11,669 nt of DNA, from NCBI GenBank assembly GCA_021776145.1, contig JAJFGM010000853.1, forward strand, positions 1-11,669, written 5' to 3'. Shown here in pieces: positions 1 to 6,160 of the stretch. Below the pieces are notes generated by a model, which ran no database searches, had not been told where the DNA came from, and was given only the letters and a program-made list of their open reading frames with translations. How positions within the stretch are numbered: the stretch's first letter is position 1; each line of letters begins with the position of its first letter. Source of the DNA: Kiloniellaceae bacterium (GTDB taxonomy: Bacteria > Pseudomonadota > Alphaproteobacteria > Kiloniellales > Kiloniellaceae). The position numbers and the translations under genes were made by a program.

Positions 1-1100
1 TCTAGCGCCTCAAAGTCGGCGCCACAGACCTCGAGGATCTGCGCCGGCAACAATTCGCCCGTGTTGGCTTGCGATTCGAAAGCCTGTTCTTCCTCTTCGG
101 TCAGATCCAGCAAGCTCACTTCGAACTCGGGCAGAGTAAGCAGGACCAGGTCCTTGCGGCTCACATCACTGGCATGGCAGCTGGCGCACATCGGCTCGAA
201 GGAGCGCACCGGCATGTTGCGCCCAGCCCGATCGATGTCGTGACAGGTCAAACAGGTCTCGGTTGGGGATCGCTTGTCGCCCTTGGACGGGAAGTATTTG
301 GACAGATGTTGAACGTGCGTGAACTTGATCGCCGGGGGCGTCTCGTAGGGGTAGCTGGCGCCGAATGCAGGATGGTCTTGGCCGAAGTTCGCGAACTTGA
401 GCTCGGTTTTGTGGCAGCTATGACATTGCTGGTCCGACATATAGGCGATATCGAAGTCTGCGCCCTTGTGTTCCGTATGGCATGCGGCGCATGTCAGCGT
501 TTCCGGTCCATCTACCGGTTTAAAACCCGCATTATGGGGCCGGTCGGCCGGTCCGCTGAAGGCATGACATTCGACGCACGCGCCGGACATGTCATGACTA
601 ACGAAGGCTTCGCTGAGCCAGGCCAGACCTGTGCGTTTTTCAGCCGCGTGGCAGGTTTCGCAGCCGGTCTGCTCGGCAAAGCGGGCATGGGCGCCCGAGA
701 GGTCCCCCGGGTCCGACAGGACCAAGGGCTTGAGTCGCGGCGAGGCAACGCTGCCGGTAAGACCCGCGATGGCCGCGATGGCGAAGAGCGTAAAGAGCAA
801 CGTCATCCGGCCGCGCAGGCTGCGCAGGCTGCGCCGCGGCACGCAGGGTGGCCGCCGGATGCCGCAGCTGCCATCGGGTCCGGGCCCCTGTTCGCAAGGG
901 CCGCCGGCCGCGACTGGGCGCCGACATTGGTGTCCGTTACCATCGAAAAAAGGCTCGCACTCGCTGACGCCACCGCAGGAGCCGTCGATATTGGGGCCGC
1001 GCGCGCAGGGTTTGGCCCAACAGGCGTCCCGGCCGCAGCGGAACTTCGAGCCGGGCCGCTGGTATTGACTTGCGTCGTGGCTGAAGCGTGCGGGATCCAT
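1..1100 (-). CDS. Membrane-anchored multihaem cytochrome c with Cys-rich N-terminal domain (C-terminus beyond window)
   Basis: The reading frame is open from ATG at 1100 to the window edge (366 residues, no stop), so the C-terminus is missing. Residues 1-96 hold nine cysteines (22, 27, 32, 42, 48, 59, 69, 79, 86) and two copies of a PC-x2-GP-x2-DGSCG motif (31-43 and 68-80). An Arg-rich stretch (89-98) precedes one membrane helix (about 99-117). By the positive-inside rule the Cys-rich part is cytoplasmic and the rest periplasmic. The periplasmic part has six CxxCH haem sites: 147-151, 175-179, 204-208, 226-230, 283-287 and 305-309. More may lie outside the window. The start codon shares one base with the stop of the upstream gene (TGATG), implying translational coupling. 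It is likely the periplasmic outlet or inlet of the b-type cytochrome encoded just before it. I cannot name a subfamily. The Cys-rich domain could bind an Fe-S cluster or zinc; this is inference. Confidence 0.88.
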   Translation of the reverse strand, partial: MDPARFSHDASQYQRPGSKFRCGRDACWAKPCARGPNIDGSCGGVSECEPFFDGNGHQCRRPVAAGGPCEQGPGPDGSCGIRRPPCVPRRSLRSLRGRMTLLFTLFAIAAIAGLTGSVASPRLKPLVLSDPGDLSGAHARFAEQTGCETCHAAEKRTGLAWLSEAFVSHDMSGACVECHAFSGPADRPHNAGFKPVDGPETLTCAACHTEHKGADFDIAYMSDQQCHSCHKTELKFANFGQDHPAFGASYPYETPPAIKFTHVQHLSKYFPSKGDKRSPTETCLTCHDIDRAGRNMPVRSFEPMCASCHASDVSRKDLVLLTLPEFEVSLLDLTEEEEQAFESQANTGELLPAQILEVCGADFEAL

Positions 1101-1915
1101 CAGAGCGCGTAGACGTTAACGAGAATGAGGTGCCAAAGGGCGAATACCATAAGAGCGGCGGCCGGAGGTATGTGCGCGAAGAGCCACCACTTCATCAGAC
1201 TTTGCTTGGCGTAGTGAAGGTCGATCGAACATTTCTCCGCCGCCAGGTCATAAAGCTGCCGATGGTAGAGTCTCTCCTTTTCGCTGAGATAGCGCTCCGC
1301 CGAGACAGCATTGTGATGCAGCCAATGCTGGGCGCGCGTGGTGCCGACCGCGTGGCCGGCAAAAAACCGCGGTCGCTGAAAGTACCAGTGCAGGACTTCA
1401 TCGTAGTGACGCGCCAGGGCGTCGCTGCCGGTCTCCTCGGCACAGGTCAGCACGACATTTTGCGCCGCCGCGCGCAGATTTGCCGTTTCGGCCGGAATCA
1501 TCTCGTAAATGATCTCTTGGTCGCTCTGGGTAAGGCGGGCCGGTAGCACCTTCTGCAACAGGAAACCGAAAATGCCGGTCGTGATCACGACATAGAACAG
1601 CGCCGCGAGCACCTGCTCATAGAGGCCACTTGGCCAAAGGGTGCCGCTGTGCAGCCAGAATACGGCCACGGCCAGCAGGCCAACCAGCACATGCAGCGTC
1701 AACCAGACGCTGGCACGGCCCATCGGCACCATCGAAAGCCGCTTGCGCCCGGCGAATAATGTAAGCCCGATCATCAGTCCCAGCATAAGGTAGCCGGTCA
1801 AGATGGAGGTGTCTTCAAATGCCAGCCAGCCGCGTTGTGCCTCGAACGCCACAGCGACAAATATGGCAGCCAAAACAATGGCTAGGATGGCCCCACTGCG
1901 AGACAGCGGACGCAT
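1100..1915 (-). CDS. Five-helix integral membrane protein, probable di-haem b-type cytochrome
   Basis: This 271-residue protein has hydrophobic segments at about 9-25, 37-55, 69-89, 98-121 and 245-268, with a hydrophilic stretch of about 120 residues (122-244) between the last two. Basic residues after segments 2 and 4 (GRKRL near 56-60; QKVLPAR near 121-127) and at the N-terminus predict N-in, C-out topology with the long loop in the cytoplasm. Segment 3 carries H75 and H89, and segment 5 carries H248 and H262. Each pair is 14 residues apart, the usual spacing for two stacked b haems, and the two helices run in the same direction, so H75/H248 and H89/H262 would sit at equal depth. The long loop could dock the Fe-S protein encoded immediately upstream. 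ATG at 1915 overlaps that gene's stop (TGATG), and this gene's stop overlaps the next start likewise. I do not recognise a named family; the b-haem assignment rests on the histidine geometry. Confidence 0.85.
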   Translation of the reverse strand: MRPLSRSGAILAIVLAAIFVAVAFEAQRGWLAFEDTSILTGYLMLGLMIGLTLFAGRKRLSMVPMGRASVWLTLHVLVGLLAVAVFWLHSGTLWPSGLYEQVLAALFYVVITTGIFGFLLQKVLPARLTQSDQEIIYEMIPAETANLRAAAQNVVLTCAEETGSDALARHYDEVLHWYFQRPRFFAGHAVGTTRAQHWLHHNAVSAERYLSEKERLYHRQLYDLAAEKCSIDLHYAKQSLMKWWLFAHIPPAAALMVFALWHLILVNVYAL

Positions 1916-3609
1916 CAGATAGCCTCTCGGAATGGATCGGCGTCGCGGAAATCGACCCGCCGCAAGGCGTCATGGGGACACGCGCGCACACAGGCTGGGC
2001 CACCTGGATTGGTCACGCAAAGGTCGCATTTCGTCGCCTTCATAATAGGCTTTTGAGTGTCCGGATCCACGACAGGTTTAGCCCCCCTATCGCGGATCTC
2101 GACAAGGCGAATGTTCTCGTATGGGCAGGAATTCGCACAGGTGCCGCAGCCGATGCAGGTCTGATCGTTGATCACTACGGTGCCACTCTGCAGATCGCGG
2201 TGAATTGCCCCCGTCGGGCAACCGATCATGCAAACCGGATCGGCGCCGTGCATGCAGGCATTCGCCACCATCCAATGATCGAAGGTCTTGCCGTGGCGGA
2301 TGAAGCGCGGATTGCCCCCATGGGTGGACGCGCAGGCCTTGACGCAGTCGTCACAACGCACGCAGCGGTCGAGATCGATCAGCATCGCCATGGTGGCATT
2401 GATAAATCGTTCCTCGACCGCCCATTCCAACAGCTGGAAATCGGCGGCTGGGCGCCTCGCGAGATCAGATATTTTCGTCTTCGGCGCGGCCGTTTTGGGG
2501 AAGACGTGCTTCTCGAGAACCGGCGTCGGAACCCGTAGTACATCAACGTACCCAAGCGCCGCCAGCGAGGTCTCAAGCGGCGCGGTCTCTTTGCCTTTCC
2601 AGCCCTGGTAGAGCTCATCGAAGCCGAAGGAGTCGCCGGCGCCCAGATAGGACAGGGTCCGTTCACCATTCCCATAGGGCACGGAGACGCGCGCGAAGCC
2701 GGCGCGAATCAACAACAGGCCGTCGGGATAATCCCCCTGCTGGCAAATCACCGTGTCGTCGGCTCCCTTGCCCCCCGCGCGAGACCGCTTGTAGGAGACG
2801 TGCCAGTCGAAGCTGCCGTACGATTCGAAGATAGTCTGCTGTGCTATCTCATCGAGTGTCGAAGGGTCGAGGTCGGCGAAATAGGGGGTCTCGCGTAGGT
2901 GCGCCCGCAGGGCATTGTCGCGGTAGCTCTCGTCGATCTGCCGGCGCCAATTGGGATCGTATTTTCGCAACTCGCGCAGGCCTTGCCAGCGAATCTCCAG
3001 AAGCAGCGCCTCGCTCTCGGCGAAGATGGTTGCCGTCCTCGGCACCCGGCCAAGGGCCGCCAACTCACCGAACAGGGAGCCGGACGACATTCGTTCGGTG
3101 CGGTGCTTGTCGAGAACGACCGGGATATCCTGCAGGAATACCCGTTCCTCGGTCAGGTCCGCACCCCTGCGAAGTTGTTGCACCGCATAGCCCTGCACAT
3201 CGCGGACCTCCGGGACCCGGGTGTTGGTCCAGAGCTGAGCGAGAGTTTCGAAGAAGCCCTTGCGTTTCGTCGACTGGCGCCCCAGCAGCTGCCTTGGCAG
3301 GCTGGGCGCCAGGACAACCTGCAGATCGCCGTCCAAAATGAAGAAGGCCGAGTTGCCGTAATCGCCCTCGCGGATCACGATGTCGCCAGGCAGACAACGC
3401 ACCAAACGCGCGTCGTTCCGAATGATCCCCGCAAGGGGCGTGTGCTTGGGAAACCGCGAGGCATCGATCGCCGAAAATTCCGGACGTCCGAGAACCATGG
3501 CAACATTGGCCTCGGTCATGTCCGGGCCGAACGGTGAATCCCAGCGTTGCGGCCGAGCGAGAGTCGCAACTTCAGCCAATTTCGATCCTGCCCCCCTAGT
3601 GCGGATCAT
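1915..3609 (-). CDS. Dual cyclic-nucleotide-binding domain / polyferredoxin (NrfC/DmsB-like) fusion
   Basis: The protein has up to 564 residues, no signal peptide and no membrane helix, so it is cytoplasmic. A first cNMP-binding fold spans about 55-205. It has the GDIVIREGD turn (75-83) and a good phosphate-binding cassette, FGELAALGRVPRTAT (180-194), with an extra segment of about 60 residues (110-170) inserted. A second fold (about 240-365) keeps the QQGDYPDG turn, but its cassette (SFGFDELYQG, 327-336) lacks the Glu-Leu and Pro-Arg signature, so it is probably non-binding. The C-terminal third is a four-cluster Fe-S module with Cys at 416/419/422/426, 452/460/464, 485/488/491/495 and 528/531/540/544. 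One expected cysteine, position 455, is Gly. Such modules shuttle electrons between a membrane quinone or cytochrome b partner and an enzyme. It probably docks on the membrane protein encoded next. The start is uncertain: a TTG at 3579 (residue 11) has AGGA six bases upstream, whereas the ATG at 3609 lies in an inverted repeat. Confidence 0.9.
   Translation of the reverse strand: MIRTRGAGSKLAEVATLARPQRWDSPFGPDMTEANVAMVLGRPEFSAIDASRFPKHTPLAGIIRNDARLVRCLPGDIVIREGDYGNSAFFILDGDLQVVLAPSLPRQLLGRQSTKRKGFFETLAQLWTNTRVPEVRDVQGYAVQQLRRGADLTEERVFLQDIPVVLDKHRTERMSSGSLFGELAALGRVPRTATIFAESEALLLEIRWQGLRELRKYDPNWRRQIDESYRDNALRAHLRETPYFADLDPSTLDEIAQQTIFESYGSFDWHVSYKRSRAGGKGADDTVICQQGDYPDGLLLIRAGFARVSVPYGNGERTLSYLGAGDSFGFDELYQGWKGKETAPLETSLAALGYVDVLRVPTPVLEKHVFPKTAAPKTKISDLARRPAADFQLLEWAVEERFINATMAMLIDLDRCVRCDDCVKACASTHGGNPRFIRHGKTFDHWMVANACMHGADPVCMIGCPTGAIHRDLQSGTVVINDQTCIGCGTCANSCPYENIRLVEIRDRGAKPVVDPDTQKPIMKATKCDLCVTNPGGPACVRACPHDALRRVDFRDADPFREAI
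3577..3589 (-). promoter_or_regulatory. Ribosome-binding site supporting an alternative TTG start of the cNMP/Fe-S gene
   Basis: On the minus strand AGGA (3589-3586) precedes an in-frame TTG (3579-3577) by six bases. The longer ATG start at 3609 has only an AAGG 12 bases upstream, located in the loop of an inverted repeat. The shorter start removes only ten residues (MIRTRGAGSK) and no domain, so protein content does not decide between them. Confidence 0.4.
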
Positions 3610-3646
3610 GTTTTGTCGGGACCTTTTTGTGGTTCCGACAAAACAT
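3608..3646. promoter_or_regulatory. Perfect 12-bp inverted repeat at the start of the cNMP/Fe-S operon
   Basis: ATGTTTTGTCGG (3608-3619) is repeated as its exact reverse complement CCGACAAAACAT (3635-3646) around a 15-base centre (3620-3634). It overlaps the annotated ATG of the cNMP/Fe-S gene and lies in the 237-base gap after the second c554-like gene. It could be a dimeric regulator's operator or an RNA hairpin masking the start. No T-run follows on either strand, so a simple terminator is unlikely. The half-site TTTTGTCGG does not match the FNR (TTGAT) or CRP (TGTGA) consensus. Confidence 0.6.
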
Positions 3647-3813
3647 ATGAACCCGCCCTACATCAAATAGTTAGTGCAGATTCACCAGGTCAATGGATCG
3701 CCGCTTGCGATTCCATGTGACCCGGATCTGCCCTAGCCCCTCACAGTCGCTTGGTCTTCTTGCCCACCTGGGTCGACCCTCCAGGCCTGGTCGATCTGGT
3801 CTTGTGTCAGACC

Positions 3814-3843
3814 GACCGCGTTGCGTGCGGCCGGGACGCGGTC
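3814..3843 (-). terminator. GC-rich hairpin just after the second c554-like gene
   Basis: GACCGCGT (3814-3821) pairs perfectly with ACGCGGTC (3836-3843) across a 14-base loop, starting three bases past the TAA stop of the cytochrome gene. No T-run follows on the minus strand. It is therefore not a classical intrinsic terminator; it may stabilise the 3' end or cause partial termination before the cNMP/Fe-S operon. Confidence 0.3.
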
Positions 3844-3846
3844 GCG

Positions 3847-4806
3847 TTACTTATAGCTGTCTTTCGCCGGCAGCAGGCCTCCCACGGATCCAGAAAGGTC
3901 CTTGCCCTCGATCGCAGCCACCAGAGCACGTGCCTTGGCCTCGCTTGGGTCCTGCAACAGTGCGGCGGCCTCGGGCACGCTGCCTTGGATGGCTTCCAGC
4001 GCCGCCTTGGCCGCGTTGATCCGCGCCTTCTGGGCGGCGACGTATTTAGGATGAGCGATTTTGCTCACGACTTTCGTGGCCGCGACGATGGAAGCGGCGT
4101 GACCAGCGATGAAAAAACGGGCCAGCTGTGCCGGTGTCATCTCCGCGTTTTTGGTAATATCCGGCGGGTAGAAGCGATGCCGGACGCTGCCCATCGAATA
4201 GCGGACCAGCTCGAATTCGGGATTGATGGGGTGGTCGGCCTCCATCATCTTGCTGAGCAGGTCGGCGGGAATGGATTCGTTCGTCAGGCCGTGACAGATA
4301 AGACAGTTGGAGGCCACATCGAAGGTTTGCTGCGGCCACACCATGCCGGCTTTCGTGGAGGCCTCTATCCTTTCGGCCTTGTGCGCGGGGTCTTCCGCTT
4401 CCCGCTTGAGCGCGTTCCCAGCGGCATCCTTGCCATAATCATTGTGGATGGGCTTCCACTCCGAAGAGGCGCCGTGGCAGCTCTCACAGGAGGGGCCCGC
4501 CACCGCCTTCAACCTGCTGCCCGATTTGACCATTGTGTAGTGGCACATCGTGCAGGTGTCGTTCCTCTTCATCCGCTTCTCGCCGAGGGCCTCCATGATG
4601 GCCTTGGCCTCTTTCGTCTTGTGCACTGTCTTCATCGACGTGGCGTGTTTGGTTTTCTCCCAAACCTCGAGGTCGACTTTGTGACATTTTTGGCAAGACT
4701 CCGGACCCTGATATTCAGGCTCCGCCAAGACGTCATTGTTTGCAACGAGTGTTAGCAGCCCGATCAGGCATAGCCCCAAGGTCCAGCGAAGTACCACGAA
4801 TTTCAT
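3847..4806 (-). CDS. Periplasmic tetrahaem cytochrome, c554-like (paralogue 2)
   Basis: The protein has 319 residues with a Sec signal peptide (MKFVVLRW, hydrophobic 9-23) and likely cleavage after VLA-28. Four CxxCH haem sites are at 38-42 (CQKCH), 85-89 (CTMCH), 107-111 (CESCH) and 168-172 (CLICH). The arrangement resembles the cytochrome c554 family, a tetrahaem electron carrier known from ammonia oxidisers, but this protein is longer. The C-terminal part (about 225-319) is haem-free, helical and Ala-rich. The start at 4806 was chosen because GGAGG lies five bases upstream and the signal peptide begins there; the frame continues upstream to 4932 but adds no sensible protein. It is about 70% identical, without gaps, to the next gene upstream (5985-5026), so the pair is a tandem duplication. 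Its likely job is to carry electrons in the periplasm to or from the membrane cytochromes encoded just downstream. The true partner is not shown by the sequence. Confidence 0.9.
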   Translation of the reverse strand: MKFVVLRWTLGLCLIGLLTLVANNDVLAEPEYQGPESCQKCHKVDLEVWEKTKHATSMKTVHKTKEAKAIMEALGEKRMKRNDTCTMCHYTMVKSGSRLKAVAGPSCESCHGASSEWKPIHNDYGKDAAGNALKREAEDPAHKAERIEASTKAGMVWPQQTFDVASNCLICHGLTNESIPADLLSKMMEADHPINPEFELVRYSMGSVRHRFYPPDITKNAEMTPAQLARFFIAGHAASIVAATKVVSKIAHPKYVAAQKARINAAKAALEAIQGSVPEAAALLQDPSEAKARALVAAIEGKDLSGSVGGLLPAKDSYK

Positions 4807-4910
4807 GAGCCCCTCCATGTTGTCTGCCCAGTCGCCCCCCGGCGGTGCAAAGCAACTATAAGGGGCGCCAAGTTCCACCCCGTTTGACCTAGTGTAGTGG
4901 ATGTATGTTT

Positions 4911-4941
4911 GGCCGCCAATGGGGTTTGTCACAATGAAGAC
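4911..4941 (-). promoter_or_regulatory. Upstream box shared with the other c554-like gene (copy A)
   Basis: The segment starting GGCCGCCAAT on the plus strand aligns, with one single-base gap, to 6043-6074 upstream of the other c554-like gene. My hand alignment gives roughly 25 identities in 31 positions. Read on the minus strand it contains TTGTGACAAAC then TTGGCG. A weak promoter with TTGGCG as -35 and TACACT 17 bases on is possible. It lies inside the artificially long upstream reading frame and supports treating that stretch as regulatory, not coding. Confidence 0.35.
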
Positions 4942-5025
4942 TTAACGGGCAGCGAATGGCGCTCGAATTGGCGTCCGTCCTGGCCGATTGGCCCGGTGTG
5001 CGGCTGAATCGATGAACTGATCGCG

Positions 5026-5985
5026 TTATTTATAGGTATTCTTCGCCGGCAACAGGTCTCCTACGGCACCGGATATGTCCTTGTCCTGGATCGCGGCCAC
5101 CAGAGCCCGTGCGTTGGCCTCGCTAGGGTCCTGCAACAGGGTGCCGGCCTCGGACACGCTGTCTTGGATGGCTTCGAGCGCCGTCTTGGCCGCGCTGATC
5201 CGCGCCTGCTGGGCGGCGCGATATTTGGGATGAGCGACTTTGCCCTGGGCCTGCGTGGCCGCGACGATCGAAGCGGCATGGCCGGCGATGAAAAAACGGG
5301 CCATCTGTGGCGGCGTCATCTCCGCGTTTACGTTGGTATCGGGTGGGTAGAAGCGATGCCGGGGCTTGCCCATGAAAAATCGCACGAGCTCGAATTCGGA
5401 GTTGATGGGATGGCCAGCTTCCAACATCTTGCCAAGCGTGTCGGCGGACAGGGAATCGTTCGTCAGGCCGTGACAGGAAAGACAGTTGGAGGCCACATCG
5501 AAGGTGCGCTGCGGCCACACCATGCCGGCTTGCGCCGAGGCCTCTGTCCTCTCGGCCCTGTGCGCGGCGTTTTCCGCCACCTGCTTGAGCGGATTCCCAT
5601 TGGCATCATGGCCATAATCACTGTGGATGGGTTTCCAGATGGAAGAGGCGCCGTGACAGCTCTCACAGGAGGGACCCGCCACCGCCTTAGTCTTGCCATC
5701 CGTTTCGACCATTGTGAAGTGGCACATCGTGCAGGCGGCGGTCTTTGTCATCCGCTTTTCGCCGATCGCCTTCATGATCGCCTTGGCCTTGTCTGTCTTG
5801 TGCACCGACTCCACCGACTTTGCGTGGTTGCTGGCCTCCCAAATTTCCAGTTCGAGCTTGTGACACTTTCGGCAGGACTCCGGGCCCAGAACAGCCGGCT
5901 CCGCCAGAACCCGAGCCTGCGAAACGACGGTCAGCAACCCGATCAGGCATAGACTTAAGATCCAGCGCGGCACCAGGGTATGCAT
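5026..5985 (-). CDS. Periplasmic tetrahaem cytochrome, c554-like (paralogue 1)
   Basis: The protein has 319 residues, the same length as its paralogue downstream; I count 225 identical positions without a gap. A Sec signal peptide (MHTLVPRW, hydrophobic 9-21) has likely cleavage after VLA-28. Haem sites are CRKCH (38-42), CTMCH (85-89), CESCH (107-111) and CLSCH (168-172). All four sites and many histidines near them are kept in both copies (for example H43-region KCHK, NHA at 53-55, GHAAS at 235-239). The two differ most around 51-60, 81-100 and 241-250, which are candidates for partner-specific surfaces. The start at 5985 has GGAGG five bases upstream, the same layout as in the paralogue; the frame runs back to 6051 but that extension is dissimilar and not signal-like. 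A 219-base gap separates it from the paralogue, so each may have its own promoter. Confidence 0.9.
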   Translation of the reverse strand: MHTLVPRWILSLCLIGLLTVVSQARVLAEPAVLGPESCRKCHKLELEIWEASNHAKSVESVHKTDKAKAIMKAIGEKRMTKTAACTMCHFTMVETDGKTKAVAGPSCESCHGASSIWKPIHSDYGHDANGNPLKQVAENAAHRAERTEASAQAGMVWPQRTFDVASNCLSCHGLTNDSLSADTLGKMLEAGHPINSEFELVRFFMGKPRHRFYPPDTNVNAEMTPPQMARFFIAGHAASIVAATQAQGKVAHPKYRAAQQARISAAKTALEAIQDSVSEAGTLLQDPSEANARALVAAIQDKDISGAVGDLLPAKNTYK

Positions 5986-6042
5986 TGGCCCCTCCATCTC
6001 CTCTGCGGCAAACTCACTTGGTATAGAGGACGCACCTTTTCC

Positions 6043-6074
6043 GGTCGCCAAGTGGGTTTTATCAAAACGAGAAC
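6043..6074 (-). promoter_or_regulatory. Upstream box shared with the other c554-like gene (copy B)
   Basis: The partner of the box at 4911-4941, beginning GGTCGCCAAG on the plus strand. On the minus strand it reads TTTTGATAAAACCC then TTGGCG. It lies 58 bases before the start of its gene, against 105 bases for the other copy. Conservation between duplicated genes may be functional or simply recent ancestry. Confidence 0.35.
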
Positions 6075-6096
6075 CTAGCGGCCGGCGGACTGGGTC

Positions 6097-6112
6097 GAAC
6101 CGAGAGCGGTTC
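6097..6112. other. Small hairpin between the hydrolase and the first c554-like gene
   Basis: GAACCG (6097-6102) and CGGTTC (6107-6112) form a perfect six-pair stem with an AGAG loop. It sits 48 bases past the hydrolase stop, with no T-run. It may be a weak transcript end. Confidence 0.25.
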
Positions 6113-6127
6113 TTGCCGATCTGTCCG

Positions 6128-6158
6128 CCGCGCGGCCGGTTGAACTCACCCGGCGCGG
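6128..6158 (-). terminator. GC-rich bulged hairpin directly after the hydrolase gene
   Basis: CCGCG (6128-6132) pairs with CGCGG (6154-6158), and CCGG (6136-6139) with CCGG (6150-6153), leaving a three-base bulge and a ten-base loop. It begins two bases past the hydrolase stop codon. No T-run follows, so termination strength is doubtful. Confidence 0.3.
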
Positions 6159-6160
6159 CG

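Noticed and set aside
69..1112. Long plus-strand frame opposite the multihaem cytochrome
   Set aside because: It is the antisense of a minus-strand frame with six CxxCH haem sites, and shows no family motif itself.
1819..3537. Plus-strand frames (1819-2538, 2841-3341, 2899-3537)
   Set aside because: They mirror the cNMP/Fe-S gene, whose domains and cysteine motifs are unmistakable.
3733..3846. Thirty-seven in-frame codons after the TAA of the second c554-like gene, protein-like in look
   Set aside because: The paralogue ends with TAA at the same residue and its downstream frame is unrelated, so the stop is original. The hairpin at 3814-3843 accounts for part of the composition.
4807..4932. 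N-terminal extension of the second c554-like gene
   Set aside because: It lies before a good GGAGG site and signal peptide, and it does not match the paralogue's upstream frame as protein.
3751..5952. Plus-strand frames opposite both cytochromes (3751-4755, 5164-5952)
   Set aside because: They resemble each other only because the genes beneath them are paralogues.
5986..6051. N-terminal extension of the first c554-like gene
   Set aside because: The same argument: GGAGG at five bases and a signal peptide mark the start at 5985.
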